Shown here: in pieces, positions 18,591-27,524 of the stretch
How positions within the stretch are numbered: the first letter of the stretch is position 1
Layout of the letters: every line of letters begins with the position of its first letter
NCBI GenBank assembly: GCA_020249265.1
Contig: JADCGA010000019.1
Span: 156,081 to 220,080 of the forward strand
Direction: 5' to 3'
From: Roseomonas sp.
GTDB taxonomy: Bacteria > Pseudomonadota > Alphaproteobacteria > Acetobacterales > Acetobacteraceae
Length of the DNA stretch: 64,000 nucleotides
Notes under the pieces: generated by a model
Told to the model about the DNA's origin: nothing
What the model saw: only the letters and a program-made list of their open reading frames with translations
Databases searched by the model: none
Made by a program: the position numbers and the translations under genes

Positions 18591-19060
18591 GGCGCCGCAC
18601 TCCTGGAACGCAAGGTGTCTTCAACTGCATCCACAATCGCTTGATAGCCAGTGCAGCGGCAGTAATTCCCTGAGAGGTAATCGCGGATTTCGCCGCGTGT
18701 CGGGCTGCCGCCTTCGGCCAGCAATTCCGCCGCGGTCATCACCATGCCCGGCGTGCAAAAGCCGCATTGCGCCGCATTCCGCGCGACAAAAGCCGCCTGC
18801 AAATCCGCGACTTCTCCGCTTTCGGAGATGCCTTCAATCGTCACAACATCCGCTCCATCGAGCGAGGCCGCAAGGATCAGACAGCCACGCATGATCTTGC
18901 CATTGACCCGCAAGGTGCAGGCGCCGCAAACGCCATGCTCGCAGCCGGCATGCGAGCCCGTCAGGCCAAGATCGAGGCGCAGAAAATCAATCAAATGGCG
19001 GCGCGGTTCCACATGGCGCATCACCTTTTCGCCATTCACGGTCAGCGTAATCGGGATCAT
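18587..19060 (-). CDS. Molybdenum hydroxylase [2Fe-2S] subunit
   Basis: 157 residues. The plant-type cluster motif GCEHGVCGACTLRVNG and the second cluster CGFCTPGMVMTA ... GNYCRCTGYQAI place it as the small iron-sulfur subunit, which relays electrons from molybdopterin to FAD. Length and all eight cysteines are normal. It overlaps both neighbours by 4 bases (ATGA-type junctions), which points to tight co-translation of the three subunits. Confidence 0.95.
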   Translation of the reverse strand: MIPITLTVNGEKVMRHVEPRRHLIDFLRLDLGLTGSHAGCEHGVCGACTLRVNGKIMRGCLILAASLDGADVVTIEGISESGEVADLQAAFVARNAAQCGFCTPGMVMTAAELLAEGGSPTRGEIRDYLSGNYCRCTGYQAIVDAVEDTLRSRSAAP

Positions 19061-19923
19061 GCGGCTTGTACCTTTTCGCGCAGGAAACCTTGCAAAACGC
19101 GTTCTGTCAGCACGCGCGCCAAATGGCGCTTCATTTCAGGCGGACCATGCAAATCGCGGGGCGGGTCCAGATCATCGGCCAGGGCGGCCTGCGCGGCGCT
19201 GATGCTCGCCCGGTCCAGGCTGCGGCCCTCCAGCGCACGAGACGCTGCTGCGGCCAGCACGGGGATATTGCCGACACCGAAATGCACCAACCGGGGTGCG
19301 ACGACGCGCTCGGCATCCAATGCCAAGGTGGCGACCAGCCCAGCCATGGCATAATCGCCGGAACGGCGCGTGATTTCCTCAATGGCGCCAAGGCGCTTGG
19401 TCAAGGGTATTTCAACCGCGGCAATGATTTCCTGCGGTTCAAGCGCGGTTTGCAGCAGATCAGTGAAGAAGGCCGCTGCCGGAATGCGACGTTCGCCCTT
19501 GGCTGATGCCGTGATGATCGTCGCCCCCAGCGCCACCATGCAGGCCGGCAATTCCGCGGCCGGATCAGCATAGGCAAGGCTGCCGCCCAAGGTGCCGCGA
19601 TTGCGAATGGCCGGATGGGCAATCAAGGGCGCCGCGGCCGTAAGCAAGGGCGCATGCGCCTTTACCAGCGGATCAACACAAAGATCGGCATGGAGCGTCA
19701 GCGCACCCAGGCGCAGCACCTGGCCATTGGTGGAAATGCCGCGCAATTCGTTGATGCCATTGATGTCAATCAGCGTGCCGGGTTCGGAAAGCCGGAAGGC
19801 GAGGGTCGCCAAAAGGGTCTGCCCTCCCGCGATGATCTTGCCCCCATCTCCAAGCGCTGCAAGGGCTGACCAAAGCTCGGCAAGGGTCTTGGCGCGCGCA
19901 TAGCCCATGGACGGCCATTTCAT
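19057..19923 (-). CDS. Molybdenum hydroxylase FAD-binding subunit
   Basis: 288 residues of the CoxM/XdhB type. FAD-binding signatures are KIIAGGQTLLATLAFRL near residue 35 and RNRGTLGGSLAYADPAAELP around residue 105. It is the first gene of a six-gene minus-strand operon: FAD, [2Fe-2S], Mo subunit, DctP, DctQ, DctM. The promoter should lie in 19924-20093, where I see no recognisable operator. No maturation gene (such as coxD or xdhC) is adjacent. Confidence 0.93.
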   Translation of the reverse strand: MKWPSMGYARAKTLAELWSALAALGDGGKIIAGGQTLLATLAFRLSEPGTLIDINGINELRGISTNGQVLRLGALTLHADLCVDPLVKAHAPLLTAAAPLIAHPAIRNRGTLGGSLAYADPAAELPACMVALGATIITASAKGERRIPAAAFFTDLLQTALEPQEIIAAVEIPLTKRLGAIEEITRRSGDYAMAGLVATLALDAERVVAPRLVHFGVGNIPVLAAAASRALEGRSLDRASISAAQAALADDLDPPRDLHGPPEMKRHLARVLTERVLQGFLREKVQAA

Positions 19924-20093
19924 GCGGTGTCTCCCTGGATTGAACTGCGGGCTTTGATCATTAGCAGAGGCTGCTTGTCAAGCGAGCCCCTTGCCGGATA
20001 AGGCTCTGAAAAATTCAGTGTTTTCAACTGATCTTTCGCTATCATCCGATCCCGGCGCTGCCCTTCATCCCGGCGATCAGGCAGGGATGCACA

Positions 20094-21224
20094 TCACCTG
20101 CGCAGGATGCCGCCCATCACCACCAGCACCATGACCAACCCACAAAGCCCCGCCATGGCCCAGAAAATCCCCGCCCCCAAAGCGGCATAGCCAGGCCCGC
20201 AGGCCAAGGTCAGCAGCGTCGTCATGGCGCCCACGGCGGCGCCAAGCAGGGTTTGCGCCGTGCCACCCAGGCTGCCGGGCACGCGTTCCTGCAATAGCTT
20301 GATGGCTGCCAGGTGCATGGCGCCGAAAGTCAGCGCATGCAGCGCTTGCGCGACTATCAAGGGTGGCAGGCTTTCACTCACCGCCATGATCGGCCAGCGC
20401 AGCAGGCCCGCCCCGGACGCGAGCAGTATCAACCCGCGCACGCCAAGCCTTTCCACCAAGCCGCGCCCCCACATGAACAGCGCTACCTCCGCCACCACGC
20501 CCCAGGCCCAAAGCAGGCCAATCACCCCGGCGCTGAAGCCCAAAGCCTGCCAATGGATGGACCCGAAGGCGTAATAGGCCGCATGGCTGCCCTGCATCAG
20601 CGCCGCAATCAACATTAGGCGGCGCAGCCAGGGCAGTGCGATAGCGGCGCGAAAGCCGCTTGCGCCGCCGCGCCCAAAGCCCTCGGCCCGAGGCAACAGA
20701 AAGGCCGCTGCCGCGCCAAGGCCAAGCATGGCGGCAATCAGCCAGGCGGCGCTGCCTGCGCCCAGCACGCCCACCAGCGCGCCGGCCAGCACGGCGGCCA
20801 GGATATAGCTTGCGGAACCAGCGGCACGGGCGCGGCCATAATCAAAGCCGGGGGGTTCCCGGGCAGCGCGCAACGCCATCGCGTCAGCAAGCGCGGTGGT
20901 CGGCGCCAGCGCCGCTGCCAGCGCCAGATTGACTAGCAGCAGCGCCCAGAACCCGGCAGCCAGCCCGAAGCCCGCCGCAACAATGGCCGCTACGCTGGTA
21001 CAACAAATCAGCACCAACCGCGGATCACCCAACCAATCCGCAACGCGCCCGCCCAAAGGCCCCGCCAGCAATTTCAGCGCACTGCCGGCGGCCAGCACCG
21101 TGCCAAGATCAGCCGGCGTCAACCCGCGCGCCAGCAAAAGCGGCGGCAGAAAGGGCATCATCACGCCAAAGGCCGCGAATTGCGCGGCGAAGATCAGGGC
21201 GAAGCGGGTGGCGGGATTCATCAC
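20094..21224 (-). CDS. MFS permease, HcaT/MFS_1-like
   Basis: 376 residues with about twelve membrane segments. The N-terminal RFALIFAAQFAAFGVMMPFLPPLLLARG and GPLGGRVADWLGDPR resemble the HcaT/LacY-like subgroup annotated as phenylpropionate or nucleoside transporters. It ends 170 bases from the molybdenum hydroxylase operon start on the same strand and is divergent from the helicase gene (50 bases between starts). Substrate unknown. Confidence 0.85.
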   Translation of the reverse strand: MMNPATRFALIFAAQFAAFGVMMPFLPPLLLARGLTPADLGTVLAAGSALKLLAGPLGGRVADWLGDPRLVLICCTSVAAIVAAGFGLAAGFWALLLVNLALAAALAPTTALADAMALRAAREPPGFDYGRARAAGSASYILAAVLAGALVGVLGAGSAAWLIAAMLGLGAAAAFLLPRAEGFGRGGASGFRAAIALPWLRRLMLIAALMQGSHAAYYAFGSIHWQALGFSAGVIGLLWAWGVVAEVALFMWGRGLVERLGVRGLILLASGAGLLRWPIMAVSESLPPLIVAQALHALTFGAMHLAAIKLLQERVPGSLGGTAQTLLGAAVGAMTTLLTLACGPGYAALGAGIFWAMAGLCGLVMVLVVMGGILRR

Positions 21225-21274
21225 AGGCCCGCCACCCTGCCCCTTGCCGTCACCATGGACAAGCGCGCCGCGTC

Positions 21275-24139
21275 ATGCCACGGAGAAGCGCGTTTTCTTT
21301 CTTGGACATTGACCCCCGCATGTTCGAACCCAGGGTTCGCGCCATTCTTGGCCCGACCAATACCGGCAAGACCCACCTCGCGATTGAGCGGATGCTCGCC
21401 CATGCCTCGGGCAGTATCGGCTTTCCGCTGCGGCTGCTGGCGCGTGAAAATTATGATCGCATGGTGGCGATGAAGGGCGAACGCTACGTTGCCCTGATCA
21501 CCGGCGAGGAAAAGATTGTCCCGCCCGAGGCGAAGTATTTCGCCTGCACGGTGGAAGCGATGCCGCTGGATCGCCCGGTGGAATTCCTCGCCATTGATGA
21601 AATCCAGCTTTGCGCAGACCCTGATCGCGGGCATGTCTTTACCGATCGGCTGCTCAATGCGCGCGGCATGGTGGAAACCATGTTCCTGGGCGCTGAGACC
21701 ATTGCGCCCTTGCTGCGCCGCTTGACTCCGCGCGCTGAAATCGAAACCCGCGCCCGGCTTTCGCAACTGACTTACGCCGGCCCCGCCAAGCTATCGCGCC
21801 TGCCGGCACGTTCCGCCATTGTCGCCTTCAGCGCGCAGGAAGTTTACGCCATTGCCGAAGCGGTGCGTCGCCGGCGTGGCGGGTGCGCGGTGGTGATGGG
21901 CCGGCTTTCGCCGCGCACCCGCAATGCGCAAGTGGCGCTTTATCAAAACCGGGAAGTGGATTTCCTGGTGGCGACGGATGCGATCGGCATGGGCCTCAAT
22001 ATGGATGTGGACCATGTGGCGCTGACCGCGCTCAACAAGTTTGATGGCCATCAGCCGCGTGCTTTGACCGCGCAGGAAATCGCGCAAATCGCTGGCCGCG
22101 CCGGGCGTGGCATGCGCGATGGCACTTTCGGCACCACGGCGGATGCGCCGACACTGGATGATGACATCATCACCCAGATCGAAACGCATGCGTTTGAACC
22201 GCTGAAGACGCTCGCCTGGCGCAATTCGGACCTGGATTTTTCCTCGGTCGAGACACTGCTCGATAGCCTCGGCGCGTCGGCGCCTTTGCCTGGTCTTGCC
22301 AAGGGCCATGATGCGGTGGACCACATCACGCTTTCCATGCTGGTGCGGGAAGAGGAAATTCGCGGCCTGGCGGATACGGCATCTCGCGTGCGGCTGCTTT
22401 GGGAAGCCTGCCAGGTGCCGGATTTCCGCAAGCTGGCGGATGACAGCCACACAAGGCTTTGCGCGCGCATCTTCACGCATCTGGCGCGGGAGGGCCGGTT
22501 GCCGAGCGATTGGGTGGCCTCATCCCTTGCCCAGCTTGGCATGGCGGAAGGTGATCTTGATACGCTGATGTCGCGGCTTTCGGCCATTCGCGTCTGGGCC
22601 TATGTCGCGGCGCGGGCCGATTGGCTGAATAATGCGGCGGAGCTTCAGGCCGAAGCGCGGCGCGTGGAAGACATGGTCTCAGACGCGCTTCATGAAAGCC
22701 TGACCGCGCGCTTTGTGGACCGCCGCGCGGCGCATCTGATCCGCGCACTCGATGAAAGCGATGAGGAATTGCTTTCCGCCGTCACGCGCCGCGGTGAAGT
22801 GGTGGTGGAAGGCCATCCTGTCGGCCATGTGAAGGGCTTCCTGTTTGAACCCGATGCGGCGACGGTGAAGGAAGAAGAACGCCGCGTGGTGCTGCGCGCC
22901 GCGCGCCGTGCCTTGGGCGCTGAAATTCCGCGCCGCGTTTCCATGCTGGAATCCGCGAAGGATGAGGCGTTTGCGCTGACGCCGCAGCATGGCGTGACCT
23001 GGGCCTATTCCCATGCGCCCAATATGCCGGCGGGGCTTGGCGATATTGCGGAAGTGGCGAAGCTCAAGCCCGGTTCTGAACCCGGCAAGCCGCAGATTGA
23101 AGTGCTGCCCTCAGAATTTCTCGATGGCGCGCAGCGCGAACGTATCCGTGCGCGTCTGGCCACCTGGATCGAAGCGCTGGTGAAGCGCGATCTGGGCGCG
23201 ATTTTCACCGCCGAGGAAAAGGCTTCGGAAGATAATACGCTGCGCGGCCCGGCCTTTCGCCTGCGGGAAGAATTGGGCCTGGCCATGGGTGCCACGGATG
23301 GGGAAATCCGCCCCGATCTGCGCCAGAAGCTGAAGGGTATCGGGATTCGCGCCGGGCGCTATGCGCTTTACGTGCCGGAAGCGCTGAAGCCACGCGCCAT
23401 GGCTTTGCGTGCGCAGCTTTGGTCCCTGCTGCGCGGCATTGAAACGCCGAAGCTGCCCTCGGGTGGCTTGATTGCGGTGGCGCCGCCCGCCGATTGGCCG
23501 CGCGGCTTTGCCGAGACCATGGGCTGGCTGCCCGCCGGCCCCGTGCTGCTGCGCCTGGATGTGGCGGAACGCATCGCCGGCGAATTGGGGCATCTGACGC
23601 GTAAGGCGCCCGCGCTTTTGCCGGGGGACCTCGCCAGTCGCTTGGGCATCAAGGGCGAAAACCTGGGCCCGGTGCTGGAAGCCATGGGTTTCCGGCTGAT
23701 CCCGGCGGAAACCGCAGATGAAAAGCAATTCGGTCCGCCCGCCCCGGCGCGGATCGGTCAGCAGCGCGCGCCCCGCTTCGAGGCGCGCCAGCATGGCCCG
23801 CGCCGCGATGATCGGCGCCCCGAACGGCGCGGCCCCCGCCCGGATCAGCGCCGGCGCGATGACAAGCCGGCCGAAGCCGCTGCGGCTGAGGGCACCACGC
23901 TAGAACAAGCACCGCCCGAACAACAACGTCCGGAACGCAGGCCGGATCAGCGCCCGGATCGCCGCCCGAAGCCCGATGGCGGGCAGCAGCAGCAGCGCCA
24001 GCATTACGGCAATAAGGGCGGCAGTGACCGCCCGCGTGGCCCTCGGCCGCCACGGGAAGATCGTGTGGCGCTCCCCGCCATGCCCCGCCCCGACAGCCCC
24101 TTTGCGGTGCTCGCCGCGTTGAAGCTCAAGAAGGACTGA
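21275..24139 (+). CDS. Suv3-like DExH RNA helicase with basic disordered tail
   Basis: 954 residues. Walker A is ILGPTNTGKTHLAIE near residue 28 and the Walker B variant is DEIQ near residue 108, both typical of the Suv3/mitochondrial degradosome helicase family. The second RecA domain has GRLSPRTRNAQVALYQ, DAIGMGLNMDV and QIAGRAGRGM. From about residue 820 the chain is low-complexity, Arg/Asp/Pro/Gln-rich (RRDDRRPERRGPRPDQRRR), probably an RNA-binding disordered tail. Start is uncertain: ATG 21275 has no clear ribosome site, and MFEPRVRAIL at 21320 is an alternative. Likely role is RNA unwinding during decay or processing. The S4-domain gene follows after 10 bases. Confidence 0.92.
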   Translation: MPRRSAFSFLDIDPRMFEPRVRAILGPTNTGKTHLAIERMLAHASGSIGFPLRLLARENYDRMVAMKGERYVALITGEEKIVPPEAKYFACTVEAMPLDRPVEFLAIDEIQLCADPDRGHVFTDRLLNARGMVETMFLGAETIAPLLRRLTPRAEIETRARLSQLTYAGPAKLSRLPARSAIVAFSAQEVYAIAEAVRRRRGGCAVVMGRLSPRTRNAQVALYQNREVDFLVATDAIGMGLNMDVDHVALTALNKFDGHQPRALTAQEIAQIAGRAGRGMRDGTFGTTADAPTLDDDIITQIETHAFEPLKTLAWRNSDLDFSSVETLLDSLGASAPLPGLAKGHDAVDHITLSMLVREEEIRGLADTASRVRLLWEACQVPDFRKLADDSHTRLCARIFTHLAREGRLPSDWVASSLAQLGMAEGDLDTLMSRLSAIRVWAYVAARADWLNNAAELQAEARRVEDMVSDALHESLTARFVDRRAAHLIRALDESDEELLSAVTRRGEVVVEGHPVGHVKGFLFEPDAATVKEEERRVVLRAARRALGAEIPRRVSMLESAKDEAFALTPQHGVTWAYSHAPNMPAGLGDIAEVAKLKPGSEPGKPQIEVLPSEFLDGAQRERIRARLATWIEALVKRDLGAIFTAEEKASEDNTLRGPAFRLREELGLAMGATDGEIRPDLRQKLKGIGIRAGRYALYVPEALKPRAMALRAQLWSLLRGIETPKLPSGGLIAVAPPADWPRGFAETMGWLPAGPVLLRLDVAERIAGELGHLTRKAPALLPGDLASRLGIKGENLGPVLEAMGFRLIPAETADEKQFGPPAPARIGQQRAPRFEARQHGPRRDDRRPERRGPRPDQRRRDDKPAEAAAAEGTTLEQAPPEQQRPERRPDQRPDRRPKPDGGQQQQRQHYGNKGGSDRPRGPRPPREDRVALPAMPRPDSPFAVLAALKLKKD

Positions 24140-24149
24140 GCGGGGGGCG

Positions 24150-24440
24150 GTGGCGGCGGAGGCTGAAGGGCGGGATTATCAAAGGCTGGATGCCTGGCTC
24201 TGGTGCGCGCGCTTTCGCAAGACGCGGGCGGAATGCGCGCGGCAGGTGGAAAAGGGCGTGGTGCGCATCAATCGCCTGCCGACCGATAAGCCCCATGCCA
24301 AGCTGCGGCCAGGTGATGTGCTGACGCTGGCGGTGGGCCAGGGCGCTGCGGGGCAGATCATCCTCTGGCGGGTGCTGGCCTTGGCAGAGCGGCGCGGCCC
24401 GGCGACCGAGGCGCAGGGGCTTTATGAGGTTCTCTCCTAA
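24150..24440 (+). CDS. S4-domain RNA-binding protein, Hsp15-like
   Basis: 96 residues from a GTG start 10 bases after the helicase stop. The S4 fold is recognisable in RLDAWLWCARFRKTRAECARQVEKGVVRIN followed by RPGDVLTL. Hsp15 (HslR) binds free 50S subunits that carry a stalled peptidyl-tRNA. Co-transcription with the Suv3-like helicase suggests a shared RNA-related role. Related alphaproteobacteria often have the same pairing and a ferredoxin next, as here, but I recall that only from general knowledge. Confidence 0.88.
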   Translation: MAAEAEGRDYQRLDAWLWCARFRKTRAECARQVEKGVVRINRLPTDKPHAKLRPGDVLTLAVGQGAAGQIILWRVLALAERRGPATEAQGLYEVLS

Positions 24441-24538
24441 GCCGAGATAGTTATATGTCGTGCCACCTTGTCTAATTCCCTGTATGCGGCCATTTTGGGC
24501 GCGGTTTTGGACAGGCTCAGCACCAGGGAATCGCGCCA

Positions 24539-24871
24539 GTGACTTATGTTGTCAGCGAAAATTGCATCAACTGCAAATACATGGATTGCGTGGAAGTCTG
24601 TCCGGTAGACTGCTTCTATGTCGGCGAAAACATGCTGGTGATCCACCCGGATGAATGCATTGATTGCGGCGTCTGCGAACCGGAATGCCCGGCAGAGGCC
24701 ATTCTGCCCGATAGCGACGACAAGGCGACCCCCTGGGTGGAGCTGAACCGGGATTACGCCCAGCAATGGCCCAATATCACCCGCAAGGGCGAAGCGCCGG
24801 CGGATGCCGATGATTGGAAGGACAAGCCGGGCAAGAAGGCGCTGCTCAGCCCCAATCCCGGCAAGCCCTGA
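24539..24871 (+). CDS. fdxA: 7Fe ferredoxin (FdxA type)
   Basis: 110 residues from a GTG start (MTYVVSENC). Cluster ligands are [14 protein letters not shown], with the spacing of a [3Fe-4S]/[4Fe-4S] ferredoxin, and [12 protein letters not shown]. The C-terminal extension of about 45 residues is typical of FdxA. It serves as a soluble electron carrier. It follows the Hsp15-like gene by about 100 bases and precedes carD, a gene order that looks natural for this group. Confidence 0.95.
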   Translation: MTYVVSENCINCKYMDCVEVCPVDCFYVGENMLVIHPDECIDCGVCEPECPAEAILPDSDDKATPWVELNRDYAQQWPNITRKGEAPADADDWKDKPGKKALLSPNPGKP

Positions 24872-25087
24872 GCAATTTTGCCCGTTAAGGGCATGAATAT
24901 CTGACCGGAGCGGTCATGAATTCCGCCCGCATTACCTGCTTGGCGGGTGACCTGAGACGTTTTTTGTGTTAAGAATATATTTCGTTATCTCGGCGTCTGG
25001 TCTGACCCAGGTGTCTGCCGAGGATGATGGTCTGCATTCTCAACCGGATCGCGCTGATCCGGATTCTGCGTTGGGAGTCCCGTTTTC

Positions 25088-26611
25088 ATGACACGCAAGC
25101 CTGTGTCCAAGATTTCTGCTAAAGGCGGCGCCAAGCCGGCCCGGCCCGCGGCGAAGAAGCCCGCCAGCAAGGCGAAATCGGCCGCAAAGCCGGCTGCGAA
25201 GAAATCCTCCGCCAAGGCAAAGGCGACCACGAAGCCCAACAAGAAGGCGGCGCCGAAACCTGTGAAGAAGCCAGTGACCAAAGCGGCGGCAAAGCCTGCG
25301 CCGAAGCCAAGCGCGAAGCCGGCAAGCAAGCCCGCGGCGAAAGCTGTCGCACCTGGCAAAGCCAAGCCTGCCGCCAAAGCCGCGCCCAAATCCGCCCCCA
25401 AAGCAGCAGCCAAACCTGCCGCCAAGCCGGCGGCAAAGGCCGCGCCCAAACCCGCCGCCAAACCAGCAGCGAAGCCCGCTGCCCCCGCCGTGCAGAAGGC
25501 AGTCAGCGCCAAGCCTGCTGTGCCCGCCAAGGTCGAAAAGCCCGCCGCGAAGCCCGTGGCGCCAGTGACCGAGACAGCCGCTAAGCCGCCCGTACCGCCA
25601 AAGCCCGCGAAGCCTGCTGCCTCGGCGGCTGAAGCGCCTGCTCAGGCCGTCGCGCCGGCAGCCGAACCCGCCAAGCCTGCACCCAAGCCCAAGGCAAAGG
25701 CCGCACCCGCAGCCAAGGCAGAACCATCAGCACCACAGGTTAAAGCAAAAGCAGAAACTGTGCCTGCCAAGACTGGCCTTCAGGAAGCGCCGAGCCCTGC
25801 ACCTGCGGCACCGGAAGCCCCAAGCCGGCCCGCGCTTGTGCAAGCGCCTGCCATTGCCATGGTGACCCTGCCTGCCCCGGCGCCAGCGCCACGCCCGGCG
25901 CCGCCGCCCAGTATTTCGCCGCTTTCTCCGCCACCGCCCACCATGCGCCCGAATGTCCAGATGGGAATGCGCCCGCCTGGCGGAGGCCCGCCTCGTCCTG
26001 GAATGCCAATGTCATCTTCTTCGCCCAAACCGCCCCCTGCCCCGAAACAGGAATTCAAGACGGGCGATTACGTCGTCTATCCGACGCATGGTGTGGGCAC
26101 AGTGCAGGGCATCCGCACGGTTGAGGCCGCCGGCTATTCCTTGCAGGTCATTGAAGTGACCTTTGAAGAAAACCGCATGAAGTTGAGCGTGCCGGTGAAC
26201 AAGGCCTCATCTTCGGGCCTGCGCAAGCTCTGCACGACGGAAAGCTTCCAGCCGGCCATGGATACGCTGAAGGGCCGTGCCCGCATCAAGCGCACCATGT
26301 GGTCCCGCCGTGCGCAGGAATATGAGGCGAAGATCAATTCGGGCGATCCGGTGCAAATCGCGGAAGTGGTGCGCGACCTGTTCCGCAACGCGGGCCAGCC
26401 CGACCAATCCTTCAGCGAACGCCAGATCTATGAATTGGCGCTTGACCGCTTGGCCGCCGAAGCAGCGGCGATTGACCGCTGCGACAAGCCGACCGCGATT
26501 GAAAAGCTGATGGTGGTGTTGCGTTCCGGCGCTGCCGGGTCGCGCGAAGCTGCGCCAAAGGAAACCAGCGCGCCAGCCGCTGCCGCTGAGGCGCAATTGC
26601 CGCCGGAATAG
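25088..26611 (+). CDS. CarD-family transcription factor with long H1-like N-terminal tail
   Basis: 507 residues in three parts. Residues 1 to about 240 are almost only Lys, Ala and Pro in AKPAAK-type repeats, like histone H1 or HMG tails. Residues 250-320 are Pro/Met/Gly-rich. From about 321 a complete CarD domain follows: FKTGDYVVYPTHGVGTV, the RNA polymerase-binding Tudor-like part, then the helical DNA-binding part ending near residue 485. CarD binds the RNA polymerase beta subunit and stabilises open promoter complexes. Most CarD proteins are about 160-200 residues, so the tail more than doubles the size. The single open frame without stop through a 700-base repeat-rich tract supports a real fusion. 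Start ATG at 25088. Confidence 0.9.
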   Translation: MTRKPVSKISAKGGAKPARPAAKKPASKAKSAAKPAAKKSSAKAKATTKPNKKAAPKPVKKPVTKAAAKPAPKPSAKPASKPAAKAVAPGKAKPAAKAAPKSAPKAAAKPAAKPAAKAAPKPAAKPAAKPAAPAVQKAVSAKPAVPAKVEKPAAKPVAPVTETAAKPPVPPKPAKPAASAAEAPAQAVAPAAEPAKPAPKPKAKAAPAAKAEPSAPQVKAKAETVPAKTGLQEAPSPAPAAPEAPSRPALVQAPAIAMVTLPAPAPAPRPAPPPSISPLSPPPPTMRPNVQMGMRPPGGGPPRPGMPMSSSSPKPPPAPKQEFKTGDYVVYPTHGVGTVQGIRTVEAAGYSLQVIEVTFEENRMKLSVPVNKASSSGLRKLCTTESFQPAMDTLKGRARIKRTMWSRRAQEYEAKINSGDPVQIAEVVRDLFRNAGQPDQSFSERQIYELALDRLAAEAAAIDRCDKPTAIEKLMVVLRSGAAGSREAAPKETSAPAAAAEAQLPPE

Positions 26612-26636
26612 ATCGTTTCGTTTAATCACAATCTGA

Positions 26637-26665
26637 TGGCGTGGCCCAGCAAAACGGGTCACGCC
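26637..26665. terminator. Hairpin between convergent carD and aldo/keto reductase
   Basis: GGCGTGGCCC and GGGTCACGCC pair across a short A-rich loop (one G-T pair). It lies between the two gene ends. No T-run follows, so I rate it as a probable transcript end rather than a proven terminator. Confidence 0.5.
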
Positions 26666-26666
26666 G

Positions 26667-27524
26667 TTACAGCATGGCCAAGGGTCGCTTGCGCCGTGGT
26701 GGCGGGAAGGCTTCATCTAGTGCCGCGATATCGTCAGGGCTGAGGGTGATCTCTCGCGCTGCGGCGTTTTCCCGCACATGGGCAAGCTTCGCGGCCTTGG
26801 GGATACTCACCACGCCGGGCTGGCGCAGCGTCCAGGCAATGGCGATTTGCGCGGGGCTTTTGCCGTGCCGCGCCGCGACAGTTGCAAGCGCAGGATTGCG
26901 CAGCATCCGCCCGCCCTGCCCCACCGGCGAATAGGCCATCACCGGCATGGCGCGATCCGCGCAAAAGGGCAGCAGATCAAACTCAGCGCCGCGATGTTCC
27001 AGGCTGTAAAGCACCTGATCCGTCGCGCAATCGGCAAGTGCGGCGCCCAATTCTTCCAGATCATCCTGATCCAGATTGGAAACACCCCAGCGACGGATTT
27101 TGCCGGCTTGGCGCAGCGCTTCAAACCCCGCCACGGTTTCCGCCAGCGGCACGGAACCGCGCCAATGCAGCAGATAGACATCAATGGTTTCAATCCTGAG
27201 CCGCTTCAGGCTGCGTTCACAGGCCGCCACCACACCGCGACGCGACGCATTATGCGGATAAACCTTGGAGACGATGAAAACGCTGTCACGGCGCCCGGCA
27301 ATGGCATCGCCCACCACTTCCTCGGCCCCGCCTTCGCCATACATCTCGGCCGTGTCGATCAAATTCATGCCAAGATCGAGCCCAGCGCGCAGCGCATCGG
27401 CTTCCGCCGCGCGCCGCGTGCGATCTTCACCCATGCCCCAGGTCCCTTGCCCAAGGCGTGGCATGGCAAAGCCGGCTGCCATATCAGGGAATGGTATAAC
27501 CGCGCGCCTTGCCGACGCTGTCAT
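26667..27524 (-). CDS. Aldo/keto reductase
   Basis: 285 residues, NADPH-dependent TIM-barrel reductase. Catalytic tetrad context is visible in GMNLIDTAEMYGEG (Asp, Tyr), SKVYP (Lys) and LLHWRG (His), and the cofactor site in SIPKAAKLAHVRENAAA. The start is ambiguous: 27524 keeps the family-like IPFPD segment but overlaps the upstream dctP by 41 bases; ATG 27482 (MAAGFAMPRLGQG) would avoid this. It is co-directional with dctP and may act on the substrate imported by that TRAP system. Specificity unknown. Confidence 0.9.
   Translation of the reverse strand: MTASARRAVIPFPDMAAGFAMPRLGQGTWGMGEDRTRRAAEADALRAGLDLGMNLIDTAEMYGEGGAEEVVGDAIAGRRDSVFIVSKVYPHNASRRGVVAACERSLKRLRIETIDVYLLHWRGSVPLAETVAGFEALRQAGKIRRWGVSNLDQDDLEELGAALADCATDQVLYSLEHRGAEFDLLPFCADRAMPVMAYSPVGQGGRMLRNPALATVAARHGKSPAQIAIAWTLRQPGVVSIPKAAKLAHVRENAAAREITLSPDDIAALDEAFPPPRRKRPLAML

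Noticed and set aside
17439-18644. 401-residue plus-strand ORF
   Set aside because: Lies antisense to the molybdenum subunit gene, which has full family motifs; long antisense frames are usual at this GC content.
25088-25810. Lys/Ala/Pro tract as tandem DNA repeat or assembly artefact
   Set aside because: The codons vary and the frame stays open into a complete CarD domain; the bases do not form a regular tandem unit.
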